DNA from: Sinohyriopsis cumingii
Taxonomy: Eukaryota; Mollusca; Bivalvia; Unionida; Unionidae
Length of the DNA stretch: 64,000 bases
Reading direction: 5' to 3'
NCBI GenBank assembly: GCA_028554795.2
Contig: CM068831.1
Location: forward strand, 67,555,982-67,619,981
The position numbers and the translations under genes were made by a program. The notes beneath the pieces are model-generated. The model was given only the letters and a program-made list of their open reading frames with translations, made no database searches and was not told the DNA's origin. This document shows, one piece after another, positions 1-12,341 of this stretch (within the stretch, counting starts at the first letter, position 1; each line of letters begins with the position of its first letter).

Positions 1-2765
1 GTGCAGAGCCAACAAACTACAACTAGAACAACAACAAGACAATGCTAGCACGCTTCCAGTAGGACTGAGCCACTTTCTTTCCTAATTCAATGACATGATA
101 GGCAAGAACCCACGTTCCATACAGACAGATAAAATGGCTGTCATTTTCATTTTATATTGCGTAAAGAAAAGGACATTACGAGTCCACGTTCCATACAGTG
201 CATCAATATCCCACCACAAACCACCTCCCAAACAAAAAAATGCTTGTCTACTTTCTTTACTACTTTGTGAAAAACAAAGAATACTACCACCAAGGAAGAG
301 AACAGATCACTTAACCTATTGCCGTATATTTCAGTGCAAAACAAAACAAAAAATGTCACCATGTCCAATATCTCACTACGTGACTACTTTGCTTGCTACT
401 GTATTAATGAACTTCCTGACATTGTTACTTCAGCAATTTACTTATTACTAATTAAATGAGAACAACATGCAAGACATCAAGGCATGATTGGAACAAGCTG
501 ACAATACATTACTAATGTAAGAATTATTGAACAGAATAATACCAGAAAGACCAAAATCACAGAGCTGTAGAAAACATATTTACAAGAACAGAGAAAAGAT
601 TTTTATATGCTTAAGAAGTGTTAAACAAATATCCAGCTTTCTATATACTGCTAATTATGTCATTTGATCGACCTGACAAATAGACAGATGATTCGCTTAA
701 CGTTCATTGATATATACAACCCAAGGAATTAAGGATAAAGAGAGAGAAATATTATTGGAGAGCGACAAGCAGAAAATAAAATAAATAACCAAAATAAAAA
801 TTTAAAAATGGAGAAATGATCAGGAAAGTTGTGCCTCTATTAATATGAACTTTCAAAGGAGAACCAAAGATCGAAGGAGATGAATGATTACAATAATTAA
901 TGGCCTGGACAAACAACATCGTAGCAAGCACTACCTCTTGCACAGTGTTCAGGCAGCAGAATGATTTTGCCATTTAATTCATGGATAGATCTATAGAAAC
1001 AACACTCAGACTATCCATTCATTTTCAGACTCCACTGATTTAATCAAAACGAAACAAGATGTTACATTCCAAGAATTTGCAACGCGATACAAGTCACAAT
1101 CTAAACCACATGCAAACGATTTTGAAGATCGGAAAGGGGTCTCTTAATATTGATGTTGTGCATGGTAGTATTTGGGAAATAGATAACATAACGATAGAAT
1201 GAGAAAACATTTAAATGATTTTGATCAAAGTTTACAATAGATTTAGGTGGAATCAATACCCAAGTGGATGAAAATATGTATGCATTAAGTGTTAGGCTTC
1301 ATGCAATTAAAGCCGAAAGAAAGGAAATACAGATATTCAGACCGAATCAAACACGGAAAATGGGCATCAAGAATATTGCGTTTAACTTGAAAGGGTGAAT
1401 TGAAAAATCGATCAATAAAAACAAACAAGAGAGTTATGCAAAATGAAACTAATACCAGTGTCATATTGTTTTACAATTTTCGCATTTGTTCCTGGTCATG
1501 AGTATCCTGATTTTTGTAATATTAACCGATTTACTTAAATGTACACTTGTAATTAGTAGACAAGAAAATGTATTTCAAGTGATAAATGGGTTATTTGGTA
1601 ATATAACAAAACAATGCAAAACAAAGAAATATATAAATTAATTAAATACATTTCACTGATCTAACTATAGTTTCACGTTTTGCTGAATACAAGTGTTACA
1701 TTCAATAGATGAAGGATAGTTTTCATTAAAAACAAAGCTCTTTTACAACTTTTATCAAGTTCAGTATTGACCATGTAAAATCCTTGTGCCTCATTTCTTC
1801 CATTGCATTTGAGGTTAGCAACCAACTCTTGCATACTCAAAAGACATTAGACACATATCAGTATCTAATATTTACAGCGGAAAAGACGACCTCTTCAGTC
1901 AGCATGTAAAACAACTATTGGAACCAGTATCAAAGTATGTGTGGAGGATACATAAGTGACGGTTTAACTTTTCAAAACAAAGTCAAATATCTATTCAAGT
2001 TCACTGATCGAACTGCAGAAAGAAATGAAGAGTACGGGCAAAACACTTGCGAATACGGTGAAAACAGAACATAGACACTTGACTTGATTGAAGGATTGAG
2101 AAAGCATGGTTTGGTTGCTAAGTACATTGAGCAATCTGGACGGTTCTTTTTCCATATATGCGTCTACGTATTGTGATGTTGATACGCGTGGCATAAGACA
2201 ATATTTGAAAACAAAAGACCACCTCAGATAATTTATTTATTCAATCCTTGTGATTAGCACGTGAGATACGAATACTTATTGTTTGTATGTGTCAATTTTC
2301 TTTACATCGCTTCTAGGTTTTTTCAGCACAGTAAATAACTAATATGTATACATTCAGAAAATACGTAATTCTTATCAAGGAAGCGATATTCCTCCTCGTG
2401 ACTCAGATATCTCAATCACAAAGACTGGTATATGATTCACGCAAATAGCAGTATTAAACCCAAAAAAAAATCTTTGTAGCATTATATACCAAAGTGAAAC
2501 TAAAATATCATAATTTGCTTTCATAGGATAATCATCTTAATATCAGTAACATGAGAGAGCGGTAGGAGTTTGGATGATTTAATTTCGATGTAAATTGCAT
2601 TGTTGGAAGTTGTGAACAATATGAGCATATCTGACGAACAAGCAAGTCTGATTCAGAAAAGTATCACATCAGGTAATCACTTTTATCAAGGAAGTAAGGG
2701 GAAATAACTTCACAGAGACCCCAACGGTGCGAGTCAAATGTCTTTAGCAAAAATGAATTTCCATG

Positions 2766-3068
2766 TTGTGCGTATGTGTGTGTGATTCTCATTTTTAACG
2801 TAGCTTAAAAAACATTTGCAGCAATATAGCTACGCTGTCTCCAGATTGACAGATTAAAGTGATATCTAGCACTGATGCATCATCCCGCAGATATTATCCT
2901 GACACCAGACCGACCAGTAAAAACACGAACCACTTAAAGTTGAGCGCCAAGCGAAGCAGCTGCATGTACCGTTTTTATTAGTTTTTGGTGTGACTCGGCC
3001 TGGGTTCGAACCCGCGAACTCTCGCATCCAAGGCGGTCGTTCTAACCAATACGCCAACGGTGCTATTA
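2766..3068 (-). mobile_element. tRNA-derived SINE, family B (alpha1 copy 1)
   Basis: On the minus strand the head reads as a tRNA-like Pol III promoter: A-box-like TGGCGTATTGG (complement of 3046-3056) and B box GGTTCGAACCC (around 3002-3013). A non-tRNA body follows with the phrase GCTTCGCTTGGCGCTCAAC, ending in an AC-rich tail (2766-2784 on the plus strand). Short flanking repeats around CCATGTT (2761 and 3070) may be the target-site duplication. Beta lacks the element at the matching place. Confidence 0.75.
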
Positions 3069-6000
3069 CCATGTTTGATATATAATGGATTTTACATGAG
3101 ACCAGTATGTCTGAGGTAATATTTATTGTGTTTTATGGAAGCAACTGTCATTATTCTGGGCTTGTACCTATGCAACATACCGGTTTAAGGGAACGTGACC
3201 TTCGTACATGGCCCTTTGATTACAAGTAAACAGGAGTGCAACCGGTGGGGCGAATAAAACACTTGCAACAGAAAGCCTACCTTTCCCATACTTCATGTGA
3301 ATCCCAGTGACACATCTTTCCACATTTATGGCCAGCTTAGGAAACGTTTGCAGGGCTCATCAGGATAGTTTTTGAAAAATCTACAGGACGTTGGATTGCT
3401 GATGGTAGATGTGACAGTCCATGCCACTGTCCACGTTTTGGAACCAATAGTGTGTTAGAGGTGAATTCCGGTGTAGTCTTGGACATCGAGCCAGTAGAGG
3501 TAATTTAAGTGCTTGTTTACAAGATAAAAATTAAAATATTTATTTGTGTGAATATTCTTGTAGATTCGTCAATTCTGGAAAGTTGTATATTTTCATGCAC
3601 TGGCAAAGATTTATTTTTATGAGACACAAGAAAATAAGCATGCAGTTACTTCTGTATATTTCGTGCATTTGCTCTGTAAATGCAAATAGTTGCAAATACG
3701 TTTAAGCAATGTATTGGTGACACCATATCAAGAGAAATAGATGTAATGCATGTTAATGCTCATCAGATAATTTGGTTTACCCAGATCAAAGAAGTAACGT
3801 CCATAATCTACATCAGAAAGCGGGACTTGCTAGATTGAAGTGGAGGTTGACGTTATTGTCACGTACAGCCATCTGCAGATATAAATGGAACAGGGAGAAC
3901 ACGAGAACCACTCAGTATTTTGATGTGTGCAATGTTCATAGTTTTACATATGGCATGATGTTTACTACACCAAATTATATCATTTGATAAGGGGAGAACC
4001 CATTACTTTTGCAGGGAAAACAAACAAAGATCTACAAAAAATCTGACAGAAAAATATAGCTTTGTATTTGTTTAATTCCATGTGTGAAGAAATAAAAATG
4101 AAATTAATTGCCAGGGAAAGATAATTTGCGGATGTGAAGAATGGATTTGGAGAACTCCAAACACATCTCTTGGTGCTTCCATCCCATTTAAGTCAGCAAT
4201 ACTATGCAATATCAGTAACAGATAAATACTTCCTATCAAAGGCGAGTGAGAATCTTCAAACAAATAGTGGTGACCATCGCTTAGCAGGCAACTACAGAGG
4301 TTCTGCTTCACGAAACTGTAATCAGAATTTTAGTAAGATACAAAAAGACGCAAGTATTCCATCACAAGTTGTCATATTAAAATAAGCATCTCCTCATCAA
4401 AGTACTAAACTTTATACCTAATAATGATGACACAGGGTACCGTTCTATCATATACTTAGGTGCGAACTGTATGACCTATTGTTGGTGAAATAATTACATA
4501 TTGCTGATTCCAATATTTTCACACTTGTATAAATATCCTTGTATATTTATAGATGAAAATATCAGATTTTCCATCATATCTTTGGGCGCTTCATTGTGTG
4601 CCTGCAGAAGTTATTCATGCAGAAAAAATGCACTTTTTGAGCAATAACAACTTAAAAATGGCATCAATTTTCAGTAGTGGAAATTAATTGTTGCTTAATT
4701 TATTTCAAACCAATCGCCCCACCGAGAAATTATATCTCCTTCCCTCCTTGACAAAAGTGATAAACCTAATGTTGTGCTTTGCTGAATCGGAACTGCTTTG
4801 CGATCAGATACGATAAAATAGTTTACAAAATGTCAAAATGTATTGCAACAGATTATGTCTTCCCAATCACACCACTCGCCAATCATTGATATTTATTGAA
4901 TCATCATATAAAAGAGAATCGTCATGTTTCGTTTTCACTGTAGTCTACGATCCTCCAAAGACTGGGTTTAATGCTGCTCTGTGTCTGAATGATGAACTAG
5001 TTTTTGTGCTTGAAATATTTGACTAGTTGTGATATCTCTTCCTTCTTCTTACAAGTTATATATTCAAAATCTAAACATCTTGAGTATGTATAGTGCCAGA
5101 AAGCCTGCACAATATGCAAATTAAATTCACACTAACACAAAATATTCTTAGACTCTAAGTAACTGTTATGAATATTTAATTAGCTTTGTTTGTTAGTTTT
5201 ATTTTAGTTTTTTGCATTACATGCTATTGTAATGTAACATTGTATGTTGTTCTTGACCTTGTCCAAATTTGAGCTCATTTCTGCTTGACCCAGATTGACT
5301 TCTTTATTTTATTTATTGTAAACAACTAATACGTAACTATTTATTCTCAGTATGGATGGGGTTAAAATCAGTATTATTATTAATAGAGAAGTAAATTATA
5401 CATAATCTAGGTTCTTCTTACTAGAAGGTTATTTTCCATCAGGTAATAGTTTTTTTTATCATAGAAAAAAGTAGTTATTCTAATGATTTTTTCGCTGGAA
5501 CTACAAAAGTGCTCTGATATAATTCTTTGATAAAGACATTCACTCCAATTTATAGTGTATTCAAACCTGGAATTATATTTCTGTGATACAACAAAAGTCT
5601 GTTGGCACATAAGCACACTAAGAGTTATAAAAGACACATTATCGCCGTCAGTTTTTGGATTTATTTTTGACTACTACTGAAGTTTATTCAGGACTTGAAA
5701 TTGCTAGGACTTGTGTCTGTAATTCTTGGATTTTTGGGGTGATTCAATTCGCAATACTGAAAGTTATTTTCTCATTTTCATTTTGTATTCTAGGAAAATA
5801 AAATATTTGTTAATTTTACAACGCATTTTGTCTTCACTCTTTTCTGATTTTTACTTTAAGAGTATAGGTCGTAACATAACAGAGAAAGCAATACCAAACA
5901 CTTTAGTAACCTTCAACAAATAATGTGTTTCCATTGAATACAAAGCCAAACTTTTAAAGAAACTTGCAGTGTTGTGAAGAAAATCCCAAATAATCCTGAA

Positions 6001-6702
6001 AATTCTTTCATAAGTCAAAAAAAAAAAAGATAGTATGCTTCAAATAAATTTAGGATTCTAATGAGTCTACGTATCAATCGTGTTTATTGATCTGATATGT
6101 CAGCAGTCTTGATGTATCACAATGGTATTATCCATATATATAGCTTTGATATTAGTCACATGGATCTTTGTTTTCCATTGTTTAGGTTACTAATTAAAAC
6201 AAATATGTATAACTTAACATGGCAGTAAAATGAAAATAATTAAAAGCTGAAATGTATTAATTACCCCAAATAATGATGGTAATAACCATAACTCCACAAA
6301 CTTCTCAATTAATGACATCATGTACTTCATAAAAGTTTCTAATGACTATGTCCTATCCAAGGTTCCAATATTTATTCCTAATCTTTGAAATTATTAGATC
6401 CACAAGAACATATTAGCAAATTAAGACTAAAACAGAATGAAGTCAATATATCTTCAAGAGACTGATGTCATTTACACTTCTCCAAAAGCTTACAGATAAA
6501 ATACTGGTACTAAATGTATATGAAGTCTGTATTAAATATGCGTCTACTGGTCTGAATATTTTATTAAATTTACTCAATTTATCCCGATAACATTAACATC
6601 TTTAAGGGCAGATGGAAGCCATGCAAATCATAATCAAAATAGCATCAACCAAGCCGGTGAACAAAGTGAGCTGATGCACAAATATAACCTTATGTTTGGC
6701 TC

Positions 6703-7016
6703 TGTGTGTGTGTGTGTGTGTGTGATTTGAATTTTTCACGTAGATGTAACTATTTTGCAGTCATACTGCTAGGATGTCTAGAGTGTGGTAGTTTATAGTG
6801 ATATCTAACACTGGAGCATCATACTGAAAACATGTAGCATCATTTCCCACCCAGTCAAATTGTCCTAACACTAACCTCTTAATGCTGAGCACCAAGTGAG
6901 GCAGCTGCAAGTACCATTTTTATAAGTCTTTGGTATGACTTGGCCAGGGTTCAAAACTGCGATCTCCAACATCCGAGTCAGATGTTCTAACCACTTAGGC
7001 TACCAGGGTGGTACCT
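6703..7016 (-). mobile_element. tRNA-derived SINE, family B (alpha1 copy 2)
   Basis: Same arrangement as the element at 2766-3068 but more diverged. The tRNA-like head is at about 6945-7016 (complement), with GGTTCAAAA in place of a clean B box. The body carries GCACCAAGTGAGGCAGCTGC, and a (TG)11 tract at 6703-6724 on the plus strand is the 3' AC tail. Confidence 0.7.
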
Positions 7017-7801
7017 TATGCACTCATGTGACTCACTCACATCCTGGAAAGAGAAATCACGGACGACACCAAATTGTTCAATCCATTATACCTTCTGCTT
7101 TTGGATTTTCTCAATCAAATCTTGCTGAAGTCCTCAAGGTCTCTACCTAAGTGCCTTAATTACTAAGAGACTTCTTGTGAATTTATTGGTTCATGATAAA
7201 ATACCAAACTTTCCTCTTATAATCATCATAGCTTCAAAAGCTGAATTCCTTTTCATGACATTCTTCTCATCCAACCTTGATCATGGGATCCTACCTGCTA
7301 CAATGTACTGAACGTTTTCAGGATAGTCACTCTTTCTGTCTCCTATAACGTAACCATATTAAAACCTGTATCAAATCCATCTCTGGCTGATGTTACATGT
7401 ACATTTTCCTTTGACCCAGAATATAAAGTATTAGACAATATATCTGGCCCTGCAATACAGGTTTGAGCTTTATCCATTTAAGACCCTGGTACACCTGGGG
7501 AATTTATCAGGTAAAAAGAATTTGAATCTAATAATCAGTGATACACAAAATTCATATTAATTCAGGTATCAACGCCAAAGTAACTCCTATATATAGTATT
7601 GACCTATATAATAATCTCTCAAGCCACATCTACAACTACCACATAACCTTTATCTAAAAACATACTAGTAATTTAACTGGATATACACATGTGCCAGTAA
7701 ATCACAACCCATTATGAGTCCTCTAGGCCATGTTGGCATCAAGCAATGGATGAGTGGATGGTCAGACAGATGGATGATTAATGAATGTATACAGAAGATG
7801 A

Positions 7802-7818
7802 ATATATATATATATATA
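7802..7818. repeat. Short (AT)n microsatellite
   Basis: 17 bases of alternating A/T. The matching site in alpha2 (38937-39057) is expanded to 121 bases. Confidence 0.9.
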
Positions 7819-8560
7819 GACAAAGATTAAATAATCAAATGACAATAAGAAACAATACATGGTTTGATTACATATTTTAAAGTGGAGATGTAATGTACAC
7901 ATGTTGTTATTGCTGAGCTTGCGTGTTTTTATAGTCTTATCATCAATTCGTCTGCCTTAAAGTTTCTCTATCTTTACGTTTTCTCGTTTTATCCAGCCCG
8001 AACACGATATTTTTTCCAGTTAAGTATTTTATAAGTTGAAATAATTCATCTTTTTCTATCTTTTGATTCTTATGTTCAAGTTGAGAGTAAAAGTGTCAGA
8101 ATTATCCTGATATGTTTTAATTCTTTTTTAATTTTTATTATTTCTTGGCCTAGAACATATATCTATGTTTATCATCGATTCCATGGGTTGTATATATCAT
8201 GCGTGGTGAAGCAAATCATCTGCTCTTAGTGTTGTCGATTGAATGACCTGAATAGCAGTAGATAAAGTACTGAATTTCTATCTTGACTCGCCTTCAGCTT
8301 CTAAAACTGTTTTATGCTCTTGTAAATCAATTTCTACAGCACTGAGATTTTGGTGGATTTTCTGGGCATTCTATTCAATTAGGCTTATTAGTAACTTATT
8401 GTCCAATTGTACCTTCCATCATTTGATGTCTTTCAATTGTTCTCACTTAACTAGTAGTAAGTAAAGTGATGAAGTAGTAAAATCAAGGACACGGTTATTG
8501 TGGGGGAGTAATTAAGTGGTACATTCAAGGGCATGACAATTTTGTGGGCGTTTATTAATG

Positions 8561-9001
8561 TAGTGTGTATGTGTGTGTGATTTGTATTTTTAACTTAGCT
8601 TTAGCAATTTTGCAGTCATATCGCTACGATGTCTGCAGTTTGACAGTTTATAGTGGTGTCTAGAACTGAGACATCATTGTTGTTGTTGTTGTTGTGGAGT
8701 TTAACACCATTTTTCAGCACACCATGGACTATACATGGCGACCAGTATTATTGGTGGAGGAAGAACCCGGGAAAACCCCGAAATGAACCACCGACCCACG
8801 AGAAGCCACTGGCAAGCTTTCTCACATACCAACATTGTCCGAATCCGAGACTCGAACCCACGCAGACAGAGGTGAGATGGCAGTGATCCGTAACGGAGAG
8901 CGCTTTAGACCACTCAGCCACTCGGGGCCCCTTGAGACATCATGCCGCAGATATAAAGCATCATGTCCAACCCAGAAACATTCTCCTGACACCAAACCGA
9001 C
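8561..9001 (-). mobile_element. tRNA-derived SINE family B, interrupted and headless (alpha1 copy 3)
   Basis: The 3' half (8561-8677, with a GT/AC tail) and the middle (8933-9001, up to CACCAAACCGAC) match the element at 2766-3068. A family A SINE splits them at 8678-8932. The tRNA-like head is missing: similarity stops at about 9001 and the older alpha/beta backbone resumes. Confidence 0.7.
8678..8932 (-). mobile_element. tRNA-derived SINE, family A, full length, nested in family B
   Basis: About 255 bases. On the minus strand it runs from GGGGCCCCGAGTGGC (A-box region) through a B box and a GC-rich CCGGGGTTTTCCGGGTTC-type central part to a (CAA)n tail, seen as (TTG)n at 8678-8695. It is flanked by an exact 11-base target-site duplication TGAGACATCAT at 8667-8677 and 8933-8943. 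No protein is encoded; mobilisation would need a LINE partner. Confidence 0.88.
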
Positions 9002-9559
9002 TATTTAGTGTTTACTATGATTTCGACACACTCACTACATCCCGAAGCATTAAGTCCCTTGCACTTGTGATATTCTTCTCCATATGACAGATCACAACCA
9101 GCGACTCTTAGAAAAGTTTACATTTTCTGTGTATGCAGATCATAAAGTCTGAATAACAACAGAACAATTCTTTGATTTGATGTGTGCAAAAGAGCACATA
9201 GTCAGTATAATACATAATTCATTGCAAATGCTCTGTTTCCTAAATAATAGAATACATAAATTAATAATAGCAATAAAAAATGTGCAAATAAATATTCGGG
9301 GATAGACAGACAGACAAAGAGAGAACTCGACAGCGAGAGAAAATCATCTAAGTTGGAAAGCATTACCAACATATTTACCTAAGTATTTTAGAGTCGTTAA
9401 AACTTCATTTTTGGGTTAATAAAGTAATTTGTACATGCTTGGTGTCTTCCAATAATAAGGACCAATATAAGATTCCATATGTGAGGGGAATACAGGACAG
9501 CTTAAAAAAAATGATATTCACACATTCGTCGAAATTGACTTAGTCTTTTAAGCAGAAAG

Positions 9560-10583
9560 ATGTGGGGTCGTATATCTATCCCATCATGGCATGCTTGCTT
9601 TAATCTACGCAGACTACAAGCGAATACGAAGCTACAGAATATTACTGTTCGTGGCCTTATATTTGCCGACGAATGTTCCATGAATCTCAATTATAAGTTT
9701 GACATGTAAAACGGTATGGATCATTTCTTGTAGCTTGTTATTATTACGGTCTCAAAATCTATCAAAAAGACAAAGGGGATGCACCATCTTGCAGCAAGGA
9801 ATCAGTTCATATAGCCAACCATCAGAGCAAATGGATAATCACTATTGTCAGTGACATGTTCACCTATTTCGGCAGCACACTGTCACCTACTGTCCACTTC
9901 GATGATGAAACGGCTGAATTTTCAAAGCAAGTGTGGCCTTTGGCAGAATACGCACAAACGTGTGGGAGCGAAGAGGTATCAGTCTACACGTTAAACTGAA
10001 GGCCTACAAAGCCACCGTGTTGCCAAACTTGTTATATGTTAGCGTATGCCACGAAGTTCAATGGTTTTCTCATGGGCTGCTGAGGAAACTCGTGAGGATA
10101 AGATGGCAGAACAGGGTCGCAGGATCTGAGTTTCTCAGACGAGCAAACATTCCAATTATACACAATGTGCCGATGGAATTACAGTGGAGACAGGCAGCCC
10201 CATCGCCAGGATATCAGGATCTCAGAGGAGCTACTAACAAGAAGATCGTCTATGTTGAGCTCAAGGAGGCAAAGTGATCTCACAGTGATTATAATTAACG
10301 CTTCACAGATTCCTTCAAGTCATCCTTAAATTACTTCAACACTGTCCCTGAGCATTTGGATGATCTCGCACAGGATCCCTCCCCTGCCGCAGTTTCATCC
10401 ATGCTGGAGCTAAAGACTTTGAACTGATGAAAATTGAAGAGTCAGACAGAAAGGTGAACAAGGTAAATCTCGAAAATGCAGCACATCCTGCATTGATCAA
10501 GCAAGCGCAACCGGCATTTGCTGTCGAGTGTACAACAGACTGTAGGAGCACAAATTGACCTGATCTTACATACCCACACAACT
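9560..10583 (+). pseudogene. LINE (non-LTR retrotransposon) reverse-transcriptase remnant, alpha1
   Basis: A decayed fragment of a widespread metazoan LINE ORF2, read across frames. Pieces in order: the polymerase catalytic box as FADE (9662-9673, normally ADD), YGLKIYQKDK, DMFTYFGSTLSPTVHFDDE, NVWERRGISLHVKLKAYKA followed by TVLPNLLY, LRKLVRIRWQNRV, then a C-terminal tail ending near LILHTHT that corresponds to the zinc-knuckle-like end of the family. Frameshifts and stops are frequent. The open stretch 9933-10277 is the best-preserved part. Related fragments sit at the collinear place in beta1 and beta2. A SINE lies immediately downstream. Confidence 0.8.
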
Positions 10584-10598
10584 CAAAACAGTTATTGA

Positions 10599-10850
10599 GG
10601 GGCCCCGAGTGGCCGAGTGGTCTGAAGCGCTCTTCGTTACGGATCACTGCCATCTCACCTCTGTCTGCGGCGGTTCGAGTCTAAGATTCAGCCAATGTGG
10701 GCATGTGAGAAAGCTTGCCAGTAGCTTCTCGTGGGTCGGTGGTTCTTTCCGGGGTTTTCCGGGTTCTTCCTCCACCATTAATACTGGCCGCCATGTATAG
10801 CCTATCGTGCTCAAAAATGGCGTTAAACCCCACAACAACAACAACAACAA
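10599..10850 (+). mobile_element. tRNA-derived SINE, family A, full length
   Basis: 252 bases: A box TGGCCGAGTGG (10610-10620), B box GGTTCGAGTC (10672-10681), a central GC-rich domain (about 10730-10800) and a (CAA)n tail (10832-10850). Exact 15-base target-site duplications starting CAAAACAG flank it at 10584-10598 and 10851-10865. It is inserted in the 3' end of a LINE remnant; the collinear beta1 sequence near 23555 is uninterrupted. Confidence 0.9.
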
Positions 10851-12188
10851 CAAAACAGTTATTGATATCCTAGTTAACAATAAGTCAACTAATAAATTGG
10901 AAAACGCGTACAAGTTAAGACTCCGCAGGAAAACTGCAAAAATAATTAGTGTTTCGTGATTCATCTTTTGCAAGTAATAACTGGTCTAGAAAACATTTGT
11001 AAATGCAAATTGCATTGACAGGAATAAGATTAATTATTTTCTTTCATTATATTCAGCAAAGCTTGCTGATGTGATTAATGCGGGGATTTAAGTGAGTATA
11101 AAATTAGATGTGTCAGGTAAATACAAAATTAAATTTATCTTCGAGTATATAAATAGGTAATCATTTATTATATTACAAGCTAGTCGAAGTCATTGATGCA
11201 AAATTTGTTCTAATAATAAACCTAGATAGTACTCGATTGGTACTACATTCCTCTATTAATTTAAGTAATATAATCGTTGGTTGTTTCATGATCCAAAAGG
11301 AGAAGATTTCATTGAGTAATAGTCTTTTAAGTCTTTTGTACAAATAAATTTTAAACAAGTTCGTCTTGACTAAAGGCGTTTTGAGGCTAGCTCCATCAGG
11401 AAGTTGTATCTTAACACCTGTTGCTCAAACTGTCAAAGGTATAAAGTCGTCACACTATCGTGCATTTGAAAAATATCTTAATCTTTATTTGTAGCTTCTT
11501 GCTGAAGTCTTTTCCATTCAGTTATTCACAAAATTTAGCATAAGTCATAGATTTTTTTGTCCCACAAAAATATATTCCTGAACTAAAAAGAAGGACTTTA
11601 ATAGGGTTGTATGCACTCCATAAGTCCACCATAGGAACAAAAGGTGAAAACGTAAGATATCGTTAATAATTTCCTTAAACGGATAAAATACAAAACATTA
11701 TTGCTGTAACCTTCTGGAATGTGTTAATTTAGACAAAACCTAAACTTATTGTATTCTGAAATAGTGTATTTTTGAGGAATAAGGAAAAGTAGTATTATAC
11801 GGTAAATAGGAGCAGGTGATATCTACTTATAAATTCATGGTACTAAGCTTCACTCGGACACTTATTTTGAAGAAAGCAACGGAAGAATACCAAATACTCG
11901 CAAAAGGCTGCACAAACATGCATTACAAGCTGTTGAATTGTTATTAATATGAACAGATTCGAACTAAGGAAGTCAAGTGTGTTACACAAGATTAGGGCAT
12001 AGAATTCCGACATGGTTTGGGTTATAATAGGTAGGTACAGGTTGTTAGAGATGACAAAGTAGTTATATTTATCTTCGGAAAATGATATCTTAAGACAATT
12101 TAATTCAGAAATGGAATTAAAATGTAAACAAATGACAGAAAGCATTTCGCTACAGTCAATTTTATATTTTTCTGTTTTATTATATATA

Positions 12189-12310
12189 CATGCATACATA
12201 CATACATACATACATACATACATACATACATACATACATACATGCATGCATGCATGCATGCATGCATACATACATACATACATGCATACATACATACATA
12301 CATACATACA

Positions 12311-12341
<31 letters not shown>
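12189..12341. repeat. Compound (CATA)n/(CATG)n microsatellite
   Basis: About 150 bases of CATA repeats with an internal CATG tract at 12241-12267. The long Tyr/Cys/Met/Val or His/Thr/Tyr/Ile open frames across it are repeat artefacts. It lies in the part of alpha1 that is deleted in alpha2. Confidence 0.95.

Noticed and set aside
1991-2194. 67-codon minus-strand frame present in all three alpha copies, with an in-frame indel
   Set aside because: Many amino-acid replacements between alpha1 and alpha2, no known similarity, and beta lacks the region.
2998-3068. tRNA gene candidate (clear A and B boxes)
   Set aside because: The sequence is the head of a repeated SINE with a body and AC tail; the cloverleaf is not well supported.
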